DNA from: Gigantopelta aegis
Taxonomy: Eukaryota > Mollusca > Gastropoda > Neomphalida > Peltospiridae
Direction of reading: 5' to 3'
Assembly: GCF_016097555.1 (NCBI RefSeq)
Contig: NC_054703.1
Span: 10,689,423-10,753,422 of the forward strand
DNA length: 64,000 nucleotides
The translations under genes were made by a program, and so were the position numbers. Every line of letters begins with the position of its first letter. Within the stretch, counting starts at the first letter, position 1. Below, in pieces: positions 45,880 to 57,948 of this stretch. The notes under the pieces are model-generated. The model did no database searches. It worked only from the letters and a program-made list of their open reading frames with translations, and had not been told where the DNA came from.

Positions 45880-48437
45880 GATCAGGTCAGGTCATAGGGT
45901 TTTACGTGCACATTCAGAACACGCTGTTGTAGCGCACGCCTGTCCTCCGTCCATGACAGGAAACTCACTAGGTTGCCCATAGGGCCCTTGTAAAGGGCCT
46001 GACCGCTTCTGGTCGTGGCATGACAACCCAGGGGAGACTCGTGCAATTGTGTAGTTGGTAGGCAAGGCAGCTGTTCCGGTTGTTCCATGTGTTGTTGTTG
46101 TTGGCGTGGTCCTCTGTGTCCTCCTCTTCAGTATCACCAAGTACCAAGTTAATACCAGCAGCAAGTATTGGGGTTTTGGGTGGGGGAGGCCGATATTCTT
46201 TTGTTCAGCTTCCCCCGGGTGCATTGCAATTGTGTACTCGGAACCGGTATTCTTTTGTCCGGTTCCTTATTAGAGTACGTGCTGGGCCATTAAATGGGGG
46301 CGGGTGCATTGTTATCATTAGTCAATACACCCTGTGTACCGGTGCAGTGAGCGTGTAGTCTGTGTGTGAATCCTAGTTTTATGTTAAGGTTGTACCTATT
46401 GTCTTAAGTCCCTATTCTAGTGAGTTCAACGGTCATTCATGACTACCCACCCCCCTCCGTCTTTGTATACAATGACGGAGGGGGAGTTAAACTAGCCTAG
46501 CTATCTAATTTGAAGGGTTAAACCCTTATAGTGTAGGTATTGGTTTAAAAAGCCTAGTGCTTGGCATACTTAAGTTTATTACCAATGCATACAACAATGA
46601 AATGAAACTAACGCTCTCAGGTGTCAGCTATATACATGTATGTACTAATCTAGGTACTTAGTTTGAAGAATTTTGATTCCCGTCCCCTAAAGATAGTATC
46701 TTAGTAGGCTTACTTGGTTTGTCTTCAGGCTATCTGGATAGTTGGTTATCGGTTTTCCTGCATGTCTTTGCTTCTGGAACCCTAGTTGACTTACCTTAGT
46801 TAGCTAGAATTGATTGCATCAGTGATAAAAACATGGTGCGGGTGCAAAGACAAATTCGTACAGTTTATTTACAGTTAGGTGTAGTGGGGTTCTTGATCCG
46901 TGATTGGCTGGATTAGACCAATGAGAGTGCTGCAAAAATAGGCGATAATTAGTGGTGTCCTATCGTGGTTGATTGTCTTAAGATGTTGATTGGCTGGTTA
47001 ATTAGCCAATTAGGAAGTGATCTATACCAATTGCCAATCACGAGTTTCAGAACATGAATATATATTTACAATAAAGTTATCGTGGTTAGGTCTGACTGGT
47101 AACCCCCCCCCCACCACACACACACACACACACCCGGCGTCCCCCCAGCATGGAATGTCTATTAGGTCGCGATGCTTAGGGTTGCTATTCCATTTGGGGG
47201 TCCGTCCATGCGGGGCACTGTTCCAGCTATTTGGCTAGGTATAAGCCCGCTTTAGTCATTTCACCGTTCTCTCCCCGGGTTGGAATGCGTGGTCTGGTCG
47301 AATGCGTAAGGTCGCTTTATTCATTTCACCGTTCTCTCCCCGGGTTGGAATGCGTGGTCTGGTCGAATGCGTAAGGTCGCTTTATTCATTTCACCGTTCT
47401 CTCCCCGGGTTGGAATGCGTGGTCTGGTCGAATGCGTAAGGTCGCTTTATTCATTTCACCGTTCTCTCCCCGGGTTGGAATGCGTGGTCTGGTCGAATGC
47501 GTAAGGTCGCTTTTTCATTTCACCAAGGGTTGGAATGCGTGGTCTGATCGAATGCGTAAGGTCGCTTTAGTCATTTCACCGTTCTCTCCCCGGGTTGGAA
47601 TGCGTGGTCTGGTCGAATGCGTAAGGTCGCTTTTTCACCAAGGGAGTCACAGGTGTAACGATTCAAGCATTGTCTTATCTAACAGTTATTAAATCATTCG
47701 CTACCGTCCCGCCGTTGATCCCCGGCTTGGAGTGCTTGTCGGCCGAGAGCTTAAGGTCGCTCTTCCATCCAAGGAATGTACAGGCGGGTGGTTTTGAATG
47801 ATCGTTAGTTTGCAATATTAATTTATGCCAGTTAATTTGGCTGCATAGCTGATTTTACTCTTGTCATTTCACCGTTCTCTCCCCGGGTTGGAGTGTATGG
47901 TCGTGGTCGAATACGTAAGGTCGCTCTTCCATCCAGGGAGTCACAGGTGTAACGAGTTAAGTAGTGTCTTATCTAATAGTTATTAAATTATTCGCTACCT
48001 CCATGCCGTTGATCCCCGGGTTGGAATGCTTGTTTGGTCAAGTGGTTAAGGTCGCTCTTCCATCCAAGGGATGTACAGGCGGGTGGTTTTGAGTAATTGT
48101 TAGTTTATATTATTAAATTTATGCCAGCTAATTTGGCTACTTATATGCTTTTACTTTTGTCATTTCACCGTTCTCTCCCCGGGTTGGAGTGCATGTTCGT
48201 GGTCGAATGCACAAGGTCGCTCTTCCATCCGGGGAACGAGTTAAGCAGCATATTGGTTACTTATCTTATCCAGGAGACGTACAGGCGGGTGGTTTGTGAT
48301 CACTATCTAGTTTTAGTTTTAAATTTATGTCTATCAGGAGCCCAGTGAGTGTGCTACGGTTTCTTATCCTGCCTGCGATCAATCGGGTTGGGGGTCCTCG
48401 TCGATTGAACACTGGTAAGGCGGGTAGTACGTGGCAC
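45880..48437 (-). mobile_element. Presumed 3' untranslated part of the RNase-H LINE, rich in tandem repeats
   Basis: Begins right after the stop codon of the minus-strand LINE frame (48438) and ends with the repeated 3' terminus ACGTAAAACCCTATGACCTG at about 45885-45905. Bases 46050-47240 hold no recognised gene. Bases 47249-48290 are tandem repeats. A 2.5-kb 3' region is unusually long for a LINE, so an independent repeat cluster with its own LINE tail is the alternative. Confidence 0.45.
47249..48290. repeat. 65-bp tandem repeat (about 6 copies) merging into a roughly 296-bp repeat
   Basis: The 65-bp unit is GCTTTATTCATTTCACCGTT, CTCTCCCCGGGTTGGAATGC, GTGGTCTGGTCGAATGCGTA, AGGTC (copies at 47249, 47314, 47379, 47444, then truncated units). 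From about 47650 a longer unit takes over, with TCATTTCACCGTTCTCTCCC at 47864 and 48160 (spacing 296 bp) and TTGATCCCCGG...AAGGTCGCTCTTCCATCC inside each. Both share the GGTTGGAGTGC...AAGGTCGCT core. Confidence 0.92.
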
Positions 48438-49680
48438 TTATAGTTTTGGTTTGGTGGGCTGGACGAATTGATATACTGCTTTGAAGATTTTATGTTTTAG
48501 ATATTTATCAGGGTTAAGTAGAACGTTAGGCGTAATTGGTTTGTTATGGCTGGCTTCGGTTATTGATTCTATCATTAGTTTTCTCTGACTGTTTTGTAGC
48601 GTGCAATCCAGGAGATAGTGTTTCATGTCTTCCCGGGTGCCACACTCACAGTCAGGGATTTTATTGGTGAAAGAGCAGCTGTTGAGCTGCGCTGATTTAC
48701 CTATGCACAATTTAGTAATTATTTTATCCACATAAGTGTTTAAGTGTTTACGTCGGATAGAATTGACTGGTGGTTTGATATTATAGTGCCATGTACTGGG
48801 TGTCACATCCCAGTTGGCTTGCCATTGATCAATGTAATTTTGTCTTGCTTTTGACATGAGTTCTGAAATTCCTAAAGGTAGTGTTGTAATTTTACTAGTG
48901 ATTGAAAGTGCAGTTTTGGCTCCATAGTCAGCTATTTCATTGCCAATTATCCCTACGTGAGCTGGGACCCATTCGAATACTACTGTTAAATTGAGATGGT
49001 TTAGTTCATGAAGTTTATTGTGGATAGCTGCGAGAATGTCTGGTCTGGCAGATTTATTAGTTTGAAGTTATTGGATAGAGCTAAGACTGTCTGAGAAAAT
49101 AACGCTTTTTGAGTATTTTTGGGTTTTGATATTTTTTCTTCAACTATTGCGAAGCCAACCCTACCGTTATCTGGATTTTTTGTTTAGCCATCCGTGTAGA
49201 TATGAATGTGCTCAGGGTAATTTTCATTGGCTGCGGCTTCGAACAGGATTTTCTTAAATGGTGGAAATGGAGTTGAATCCGTAGCTTGTTTAATTAGATA
49301 TGGTGTGTGACACTCGACTGGCTGATTAATATGGTATAGTGCCACTGGCGTGTTATCTATAGCTACTTCTATTTCTATTTTACTAGCTTTAGTGGCAAAA
49401 GAATCATTAAAATGTTGATTGGTTTTGAATACTAGTCCTGGTTTAGCTATGATAGGAGTGAGTTCCTGAACTGGGTGATCTAGTTTAAGAGAGTGGATTT
49501 TTAGATGATAATTAAGACGTTGAAGATTGCGACGATATTTCAGTGGCGTAATGCTAAACTCAACTTCTAAGCTCTGTGGTATTTCATGGAACTTTAGCTA
49601 TGATTCTAAGAGCTTGGTTTTGAATAACATCTAATTTATGTAACAGTTTGGGGGCGGCGCAACTGTACGCTCCTCTGTAT
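48438..49680 (-). pseudogene. LINE remnant with RNase H domain and C-terminal zinc-knuckle region (I/Nimb-like)
   Basis: On the minus strand the thumb-side text (SYHLKIHSLKLDHPVQEL-like, about 49460-49530) leads to an RNase H domain: HIYTDG (first Asp, about 49190; a stop follows), VIFSDSLSSIQ-like text (about 49095) and EWVPAHVGIIGNEIADYGAK (about 48900-48980). The intact C-terminal frame (48438-48857) then reads WQANWDVTPSTWHY, FTNKIPDCECGTREDMKHYL, LDC, the usual ending of RNase-H LINEs. Stops at several places show it is dead. It is 5'-truncated near 49680. Confidence 0.82.
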
Positions 49681-50025
49681 CAATACACTGATCGGTATCA
49701 GTTTACGGCATAGCGTTGCATTTGTCAGAAATCGAACCCTGAACGCTAGCCCAATTACTCTAATCACCCGATCCTGTGATCCTAATGCACCGACATGAAT
49801 AATAATAAAACAAAATAAAACTCTCAGAAAATAACACAAAGTTCCTAAATTAAAATAAAATAAAACAGAAATTAACTAGAGTCTATGTTCTTAACATAAT
49901 ATTGCTCCCCGGTGCCTGCTAACCCTGATCAACCTGTAGACAGGTAGGCTATCAGCGTTCCTCTGTAACAATAGACCGACCGGTATCAGGTCACGGCATA
50001 GCGTAGCATTTGCAAGAAGTCGACA
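49677..50025. repeat. Two copies of a short dispersed sequence
   Basis: About 49677-49735 and 49958-50020 share CTCCTCTGTATCAATACACT / TTCCTCTGTAACAATAGACC, GACCGGTATCAGGTCACGGC, ATAGCGT-GCATTTG and AGAA-TCGA. Spacing about 281 bp. Confidence 0.7.
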
Positions 50026-51000
50026 TTCGAAATGCCGCTTGACTTGATGTAAAATGACCGATTCGGAAACATTATGATCTCTAAAAATAGGTACAAATGT
50101 CTGCACAGGCCATTGACTTTATTTTAGTAATCATAAGAGTAGTTAAAATTATCGAACATTACATATTCGTTGTTTAGTGTACAGTAAATGGTTGTACTTA
50201 GGTGGTGTCAATAAACGAAACAAACTTTAATTGACGTAATGATTCGACTTTTCTAGTTGAACCAGCCACGTTTTAGTTTCAGTTCGTGCAAATGGACATC
50301 AAGTTTGATTAATCTACAAGTCTGTAAGACATCTGGATAACGTAGAAATATACAGGAACGGGGTTTTGTTTTGTTTTTTTTAGAATTGTAAACAATATTT
50401 TGTAGTCTGATAAACAGAATGACCACAAACACTTCGGATTTTTTTCAAAAAATAATCTAAACAGAAATTGTAAGTAATGTTTGATTCAAAAAATGGCTCC
50501 AATAGTGACGAGGTATTGTTTAAAATCTAGGGACAGTCACTTTAATTCATCTCTTTACTGAACTGCATTTCGTTGGCCATCGTGGGCCATAGATTTAGTG
50601 TTACGTTTATTGTTCCAGTTATTCGTTTAATTTATCGTAATCAAAGCTATATTCACATCATTATCTTTGTTTTCCTTTTTGTACTTGCTATGCATTGTCA
50701 TTTTTGTATTATGTGCGTTTTCTTGTATTTAATTATTGTTCTTCTTGTATTGGTTTTATGTTGTAGTTTTTATTTTATTATTATTATTATTTTGTTTTGT
50801 TGTTGTTGCTGGAATAAGAACACAAACACACAAGTACATTTTATCCAATCAGTTTGCCCTAGAATTCATTGTCTGACCGAACAATTAATTATATAACATT
50901 ACTGGTACACTTATGTTTTACAGAGGCTGCAAACAAGGCGATCCCCGTTTTCTATGCAACTAAGATAATATTATAATAGTATACATGCACAAAAAAAACA
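50026..51000. other. Non-coding stretch with SINE tail scrap
   Basis: GGTGGTGTCAATAAACGAAA then CAAACTTT at about 50202-50230 is the end of a family A tail. A 107-codon hydrophobic frame at 50573-50896 results from T-rich sequence. No gene. Confidence 0.4.
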
Positions 51001-51048
51001 CACCCACACACACACACACACACACACGCACACACACACACACGCACA

Positions 51049-51136
<88 letters not shown>

Positions 51137-51140
51137 CATA
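51000..51140. repeat. Compound CA and TA microsatellite
   Basis: CA/CG units at about 51000-51050 followed by about 40 TA units to 51136. Confidence 0.96.
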
Positions 51141-51145
51141 CTTAT

Positions 51146-51993
51146 CAATTATTGACCGTCATTGAGGGCAATATCATGTTTTATGGACTGAAGAAACTGA
51201 TATTGACCGAGGCCAACGGCCAAGGTCAGTATCAATTTCTTCAGTCCATAAAACATGATATTGCCCAAAATGTGGTCAATAATTGTTTTATTACATAATC
51301 TCATCCATGAGACTCATACATTCCTGCTTTGTTTATCAGAATCGAAATACGCCAACGCTTATAATTTCCCGCAATACGTTAAAACTGAAGGGATTTAGTG
51401 ACGTCACGTAATCCTATGACGTTGTATGACACTCAGAGGAATGCGGAAATAAACAGTTGAAACATTACCAAGACAACAATTCAAATTCGAGACATTATAA
51501 CCAGCAAGAGCGTCAACATCATATTAATAGCAAAATAAAACACAAAATGTGATTAATCTGAACATACATTTATACTAACAGTTACTGATTACCTTCAAAT
51601 GCATTTTTTATTTGTAACATACTATCCTGGGAGTGCCGATTCCAATTGCATTTTGATGTATCATGTACGTCTCTAAATCTGCGATATATTCTATACACAA
51701 TTTGACGATTACTGACCTTGTTTTTGTCGTATTTTCGGAATTAAACTCGGTATGACTGAACGTTTTTTCACAAGTTTATGATTGTTTACTTTAGAATTAG
51801 CAGTTGACGTTCCATTACGTTATCTACTCATTTATTGGATAGAATTTTGTCTAATCTTTATTGTAATTGGTCAGGGCAATATCACTTTTGATGGACCGGT
51901 GAGACCATCTCAGGGCAATATCAATATTTACGGACGGTCATGTGACTGGTTTTTGACCAATAATAATACAGATATATTTTCATTATGTAATAA
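51146..51993. mobile_element. Probable non-autonomous element with a 140-bp terminal palindrome
   Basis: Bases 51146-51285 form an almost perfect palindrome: CAATTATTGACC outside, GGGCAATATCATGTTTTATG then GACTGAAGAAA as arms, closing on GGCC-AAC-GGCC at 51211-51221. Directly inside, TTATTACATAAT (51288-51299) has its exact inverse ATTATGTAATAA at 51982-51993. The right part (51868-51960) repeats GGGCAATATCA twice with GGACCGGTGAGACC between. No coding capacity; the whole looks like a folded-end DNA transposon derivative. Confidence 0.55.
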
Positions 51994-52231
51994 ATATTAG
52001 TTTTGCGCAAACAAATCCAGAATTAAAAAAAAAAAAATCCGGTCTTTTATATACTTCGAATAAAAAAATAAAAAAATGCAATAAACTAATATTACGTACT
52101 TTAGTAAGATATTTACGAGTGATTTCCCCTATTGCTACGATATGTCACGTGATGATGCTATGAGCAGACGACATACTTTTTGGTCAGAACGATGTCTGAG
52201 ATAGACAATAGAAAACGTCTCCTCTATTTAT

Positions 52232-52752
52232 AGAGTTCTATGATAATTTGAAGAAATTTCAAGAAGGGAACAGCGAGTTACGATGTTCGGGATCTGGACA
52301 CAAGCGAATCTTTGACGTTAACGACGGCAGACGTGCCGCACAGTTGGCCGCTAATCATCCGAATTGGTCAGCACAACAAATTACCGATGAATGTGCGAGA
52401 AGAGTATCGTCCCATGTGCGTAAATGGATCATTAGTCGAACATTAGCCAGAAGTGAATGTTTTAAATGTGTACCCAAAATTGCTAGCAGCAGTTACTGTA
52501 TGGGGAGGCATACGCATGTTGGGATTGTCTCCCCTAGTTTTGATTAATGGAAATATTTCCTCTGTCAAGTACTGTGAAATTTTAGAGGAACGATTGTTAA
52601 AACTCAGCCATTATGACAAATTACATTCCTTTCCTTCTCCAGCAGGATAATGCAAGGCCACACACCGCAGCATACACCCGCGACTGGCTTGAGCGGCATC
52701 ACATGACCGTACTATAAAGGTCAGCTGCTTCACCCGATTTAAACCCTATATT
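52232..52752 (+). pseudogene. Third Tc1/mariner-type transposase remnant, truncated
   Basis: The first frame (52248-52445) gives RRAAQLAANHPNWSAQQITD then ECARRVSSHVRKWIISRTLA, the DNA-binding half. A gap then leads to TVWGGIRMLGLSPLVLINGN and ISSVKYCEILEERLL (about 52495-52600), then in other frames LQQDNARPHTAAYTRDWLER (second Asp) and SPDLNPI-like text ending at about 52750. The first Asp region is missing, and the sequence stops just before the Glu. The antisense LINE copy 2 begins at that point. Confidence 0.75.
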
Positions 52753-55690
52753 CTTTGAGAACTCTCTATGTTAATATACCTGCCAATTTCAATATTTAAT
52801 TTGTGTGCACAGATTTTATTTGTTTTAATTTCTTTTAAGTTACGAGAGTCTGTAGATTAATATGTTTGTAATTTGTATTCTCTTATTAAAAGTTGGTATA
52901 GTAAACCCTTGGGAGATGCCGTTATTGTACTGTAGCATTGTTGCTCGAATACGTCATACATCCTTTCTTTTATTATGTTATATACATTAATATGGGTGCT
53001 CAAAATATAATTTAATCCTAATATATTTAGTCTCTATTTAATGTCTGTTATCCAGTTATCACCGTTCTGGCACATTTCGTCGTAGGCGGCTTTAAAAATA
53101 CAATTATTTGAGCTGGAAATTTTAATCGAACATTTAAATAGTCTTACTTTTCTTATAATAACTGATGGAAGATGTCCCAATTCGCTATATACAAAGTTAT
53201 TGCACGTTCTTCAATGCACATCAAGTAATCGCTTGCAGAATTGTGTATGTATTTTCTCAACATCGTGGACTGGGTGAAAGTCCCAGATTTCTGCTCCATA
53301 ACTTAAAACACTATTTGCATACGTATCAAATAGCATTGTTTCAACATTAAAACAAATCTTATTGCATACATTACTTGTCCAAAAGTTAGCTTTACGCCCT
53401 TGTTCAGATAGTCTTTTCTGTGTACGGTTAAATTTTCCATTATAACATAGCAACTATCCAAGATAATTAAATTTGCTTACAACTTCTATGTGATGACCAT
53501 TATATATCCACTTCTAGTCGTCCCCCCCCCCCCCCCCCCCCCACCTCATTTCTAAAGACTACTTATTTTGGTTTTATTCGTATTAACAGTTTGGTCCCAT
53601 ATGTTTGTATAATTTAGTTATGAATTTAACATAGATTGTAGTCCACCTGGTGTTTCTGATAAAAGTACCATGCCCTAAACATACATTAATAGAAATATAT
53701 TTAGCATTTGTATGTCAACAAATGGGCACTTATCGGTTATGGATTGCCTTTCGCAGTCGTTGACGTACTTGAAAAATAAAATTGGCGATATGAAATACTT
53801 TGATAGTTCATTATTATATTTCACACAACACTTTACATTGTCATATAGGAATCGTATAATGGATAACATTTTGCCACCTATTCCTTGTTGAATACGTTTA
53901 TATCATAAATGTTGTCTGTTTACGAAATCAAAGGTCTTCTTATAATCTACAAAACAGCAATAGAGACGTTTCTTAGATTGTAGTGTTCTGTTTATCAGAA
54001 ATTGTAATATAAAAATAGGATCGACAGTGGACATTTCGTTTCTAAAGCCAAATTGCGCATCAGTGGTTAAATTAAATTGTTTATCGTAAAGAAAAATTAG
54101 TTCATTTCATACAGAGGTTAAAGGTTTTCCTAAACAGCTGACTAGTGTAAATATTTTGTAGTTATCTGCATCATTTGTGTCGCCTTTCTCTTAAAAACAG
54201 GCACGATACAATCAACTGACTTCTTTGGAAGTAGGCTAACCCGAACTAAAAACAACATTGAACAATAACAGTAAGCATGACATTAAAACATCTATACAAC
54301 TGATAAAATATTCATTTAAAACATTGTCTTAATTACTGACCTTATTATTGTTTAACCTGTCTGCCGTATTTGTTATTTCGACTTCAGTGATTTCACTATC
54401 CAGGGCATTGCAATTTGAGTCTCTGGTGTTATCATTATCAGATAAAAATTCATCCACCTTATTATTTCCGTTTGGTTCATTAGAAGCAAGGTAACAAAAG
54501 TGTTTGTAAAAAGCATTATTACTTAGATCGAATTCCACACCTTGCCTACGTGTTTGAAAATGTTTGTAAAATAGTTTAGGTCTATATTTTCTTAGATAAT
54601 TTAGCATTTCACCTAGTTGACACTTGTATTTTCTTATCAATTTATATTGCAATGTCTTGTATATTCTGTTATGCGCAGACAAGTTCTATTCTATTAATAT
54701 TGGTCCTATTTACATTAAACGTGTGTATGTTTTTTTCTATATTGGAGGTACCGTGTTTTGCATAACTCGTTAAACCAGGGCTTATCGACTTGTCTAACTG
54801 CGTCTTTTATCTTGTTTTGCTTACTGTTTCTATGGGTAGGTACAGCGCAATACGACAGAATAATATCATTAAGTTTGTATACAAAGTTATCCAAGCATCC
54901 ATCTACATTTTCTTGCATGTTGTCGTTTAAAGTACAACTATTTAACAGTTGATCAATATGTTCGGCTATTTCGTCAGCAATTACTATGTAGTTCTCGCCA
55001 TTCCATTTTACACTACATCTAGTATGCGTTTGCTTCTCGTATTCGTCTGTGTTTAGGAGAGTGAATAGGTTGTATTCAAACAATCTGGGGCATGGTCTGA
55101 CAAACAATTAAAGATACCTGATTCGAAATTTTGGATTCGATTAGAAACTGATTATCGAGTAAGCAGATAATCAATAAGGCTAGTGCCATTTTTGTTGTAA
55201 AATGTAATACTACCCTAGTGGCTACCATTGTCAATTAGCAGTCCGCTCATGTTACACAAAGTTAGGAGTTTTCTAACAAACTGTTTGACCGTTTTATCCT
55301 CACTGCTACGCGGTGTAAAGTCAGCATCATCAGGTGCATAGTGCATTACGTCCTCTAATACATTTGCTGAACAATCAGGCGGCTTACCATTCATAACATA
55401 ATCAGGATCTAAGTCACCAATAGCGATAAGGTCTCCTAGTTCGGAATACCGACCAATATGTTCTGCAAGGGTTATAAATAGATCGATGTCATCATTTGTA
55501 TAAAATGTACCTTTAATGGGCGGTTTATAATTAACGAAAATATAAATATAATTGTATCAACCCTTATCACATTTGAACTTTAACACGACGATACTATCAC
55601 ATATTGTCTCTGTGAGTACACAGCAGTCTTTCAAACAGTCTTTGACAAATACCATTATCCCGCCCCTTTGCCGTGCTTTCTTCATAGATA
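52753..55690 (-). pseudogene. LINE remnant, copy 2 of the 1-1440 family: endonuclease, linker, RT and C-terminal region
   Basis: Read on the minus strand from 55690: endonuclease pieces KARQRGGIMVFVKDCLKDCC, LIAIGDLDPDYVMNGK and CLSDHAP (the SDH motif of apurinic-type endonucleases), with stops. The linker runs 55107-54329 (QVDKPWFNELCKTRYLQYRK, YRPKLFYKHFQTRRQ, SLNNAF-type text). Heavily shifted RT palm text follows to about 53880, then SPILFFKYVNDCERQSITDK (about 53780). A poly-C tract interrupts at 53521-53542. The end is YNGKFNRTQKRLSEQGRK and IHTQFCKRLLDVH (53211-53453), then decayed C-terminus to about 52800. It lacks the TTAA MITE found in copy 1. Dead copy. Confidence 0.85.
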
Positions 55691-55696
55691 GATAAA

Positions 55697-56033
55697 AAGA
55701 AGTGTTTTATTTAACGACGCACTCAACACATTTTATTTTACGGTTATACGGCGTCAGACATATGGTTAAGGACCACATATATTTTTTTAGAGGAAACCCG
55801 CTGTCGCCACATATGCTACTCTTTTACGACAGGCAGCAAGGGATCTTTTATTTGCGCTTCCGACAGGCAGGATAGCACAAACCATGGCCTTTGTTGAACT
55901 AGTTATGGATCACTGGTCGGTGCAAGTGGTTTACACCTACACATTGAGCCTTGCGGAGCACTCACTCAGGGTTTGGAGTCGGTATCTTGATTAAAAATCC
56001 CATGCCTCGACTGGGATCCGAACCCAGTACCTA
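55697..56033 (-). mobile_element. SINE family B, head truncated (antisense)
   Basis: The tail side GTTTTATTTAACGACGCACT and ACGGCGTCAGACATATGGTT are like family A. The other end is family B (GGTGCAAGTGGTTTACACCT, ACTCACTCAGGGTTTGGAGT, GACTGGGATCCGAACCCAGT), breaking off at 56033 before the A-box. It interrupts the 5' side of LINE copy 2. Confidence 0.9.
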
Positions 56034-56284
56034 GAGTTGAAAATGGACAGAGTTTTCAAAATAGCAATTAGTAAAAACGTTTATGTCATATCTGCAAATT
56101 AATTATAAAAATTGTTTCTCTTGTAATTTGTCTTCCAACAATCTGCAAAGTTTCCATGAAATAATTGTTAAACCACTCCCCGCATCTCCCTATGTTGTTG
56201 TCTTTTTGTCTTGCCGGGATTCACTTAGATGGTGATTTTCAGCTGTTGGTGTCGACGAAGCACGTTTACGTTTTGCTGTCAGTA
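56034..56284. other. Non-coding stretch with a repeat scrap
   Basis: AGAGTTTTCAAAATAGCAAT then TAGTAAAAACG at about 56050-56080 matches the repeat at 20680. Otherwise featureless. Confidence 0.45.
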
Positions 56285-56525
56285 GCTTGTCGGATCGGAA
56301 ACCCATTAATTGATTTTGTTGCTATTAGTAGCAAGGGTTTTTTAATGTGTACTTTCCCACAGGCGGTAGTGCATACATTGTATATCACGGCACTTGACAT
56401 ACCAGTTGTGTTGCACTGGTTGGGAAAGGAAAAGGCCCACCCAGATAATATATCTATTTCCGGGAATCAGTGGATTGATCCAAACGTCCCAGGCAAGCGA
56501 CCTACCCACTGGGCTATATCACACC
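56285..56525 (-). mobile_element. SINE family A, old copy (antisense)
   Basis: Diverged but ordered: AGTAGCAAGGGTTTTTTAAT, ACTTTCCCACAGGCGGTAGT, CACGGCACTTGACATACCAG, GTTGCACTGGTTGGGAAAGG, then the head GATTGATCCAAACGTCCCAG and CTACCCACTGGGCTATATCA. Confidence 0.78.
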
Positions 56526-56897
56526 CTCATGCACTTCACTGTTCATTAGTCAGTGAAAGATAACATTTACCAATGCATTAAACTCACGTAACTTGTTTTC
56601 TTCTTCTAAGACTCTGTGAAACATTCCCTTTTGTACATTGACGATGCTAATTTAATTGTTTACAATGATTAAAACACAGACATGTATATTACCCTTTGTC
56701 ACGTATTCGGGCTCCCGTTAAGTAGATATGTTTGAGTAGTAACATAAAATCAAATACATCGATTTATTTACGTCTTTAATTACATTATTAGTTCGCTAAT
56801 AACACTTGTCTAGAGTAATGCATTTTAGAGGTAAGATATTGCCGTTATATTTTAGTAATTATGCGAATATTTTTAACAACTAAGGATGTACAGACTT
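56526..56897. other. Non-coding stretch
   Basis: AT-rich, no recognised feature. Confidence 0.35.
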
Positions 56898-57665
56898 AAA
56901 GGGATTTTAAACATTCTGCTGTCATGGTTATACGTGAACCTCAGACACAGCATTCGTTGTGGCTACACTTACATATGAATTACTTGGGTTTTATTATTAT
57001 TATTATTACGAATATCACTGTCGGTACACACACATTATATACACGGTACACACACGGTATACACACGGTATACACACAGTGTTTCTGATCGTCTGAATGC
57101 TTGTAGAAGCTGACACTAGATTTCGTAAGTATAAAAACAAAAGTATATTAGGAATAAAATTTAAGTTTTAGTTACTACAAACAGTGAGGCGATAATAAAC
57201 AGATTAAATATATCGACTCTGATATTCTGGACAAGAAAATATATTCATTGTGTACTTTTAGTTGCTACTCTGACACATCTCACAATGACAGCAAACTAGG
57301 ACATTTTTTTCAGCATGTGGAAAGTAAGTAGAGAGAGAGCGAGAGAGAGAGAGAGAGAGAGAACCATCAGAGAGAGAGAGAGTCCTTAGAGAGACCATAT
57401 TGAATATAGAGAGAGAGAGAAGAGGGGTGAGGTGGGGAGTGACAGAAACAGACATTTTGGAAGCAGAGAGACGTACAGACAGAGACATATTTTAGGAAAT
57501 ATATGAAGAGAGAGAGGCACAGATATTAGAACGATCAGAAACACGTTTGATATATAGTAATAAGTATTTAGATACAGAAGGTAATATATTTGATATGTAG
57601 ATAATTGTCAAGAGTATCTGTTAGAGAGAGAGATCTTAAGAGAAAGTAACAAACTCAGAGAAGTT
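56898..57665. mobile_element. Decayed second copy of the TTAA MITE, invaded by GA microsatellites
   Basis: The left end TTAAAGGGATTTTAAACATT then CTGCTG resembles the MITE at 193. AGTGTTTCTGATCGTCTGAA (57076) and ATTTTAGGAAATATA, ATATTAGAACGATCAGAAAC, ACGTTTGATATATAG and TAATATATTTGATATGTAGA (57488-57602) match its interior. The right end is blurred (ATCTTAAGAGAAAGTAACAA then ACTCAGAG). GA tracts (57327-57420, 57610-57640) lie inside. Confidence 0.6.
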
Positions 57666-57719
57666 AGGTTTGGGGTGGGGTGGGGAGTGACAGAAAAGAC
57701 AGAGGTTGCACACTGCCAG

Positions 57720-57895
57720 GTAGACAGGACATATATAGATATATAGAGAGAGAGAGTGTAGAGAGAGATATAGAGGTTACAGACATGCATGTATATGAGA
57801 TGAGCAGACACATACAGGTAGCGACAGACAGAATAGAGAGACCGAGAGAGAGAGAGAGAGAGACGAGAGAGAGAACGAAAACTGTAATTAAAACG
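57720..57895. repeat. Degenerate GA/TA-rich microsatellite
   Basis: AGAGAGAG and GATATATAGA words with interruptions. The GGGGTGGGGAGTGACAGAAA phrase before it (57675) repeats 57429-57446, so the microsatellite flank is duplicated. Confidence 0.8.
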
Positions 57896-57948
57896 TGACA
57901 TTCTGCCAACCACTGAGTAGGCAAACTGGAACTGGAACCGGTGATAAA

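Noticed and set aside
50573..50896. 107-codon hydrophobic frame that looks like a membrane protein
   Set aside because: Hydrophobicity comes from T-rich DNA (TTATTATTATT and similar). No start context, no homologous pattern, and surrounded by repeat scraps.
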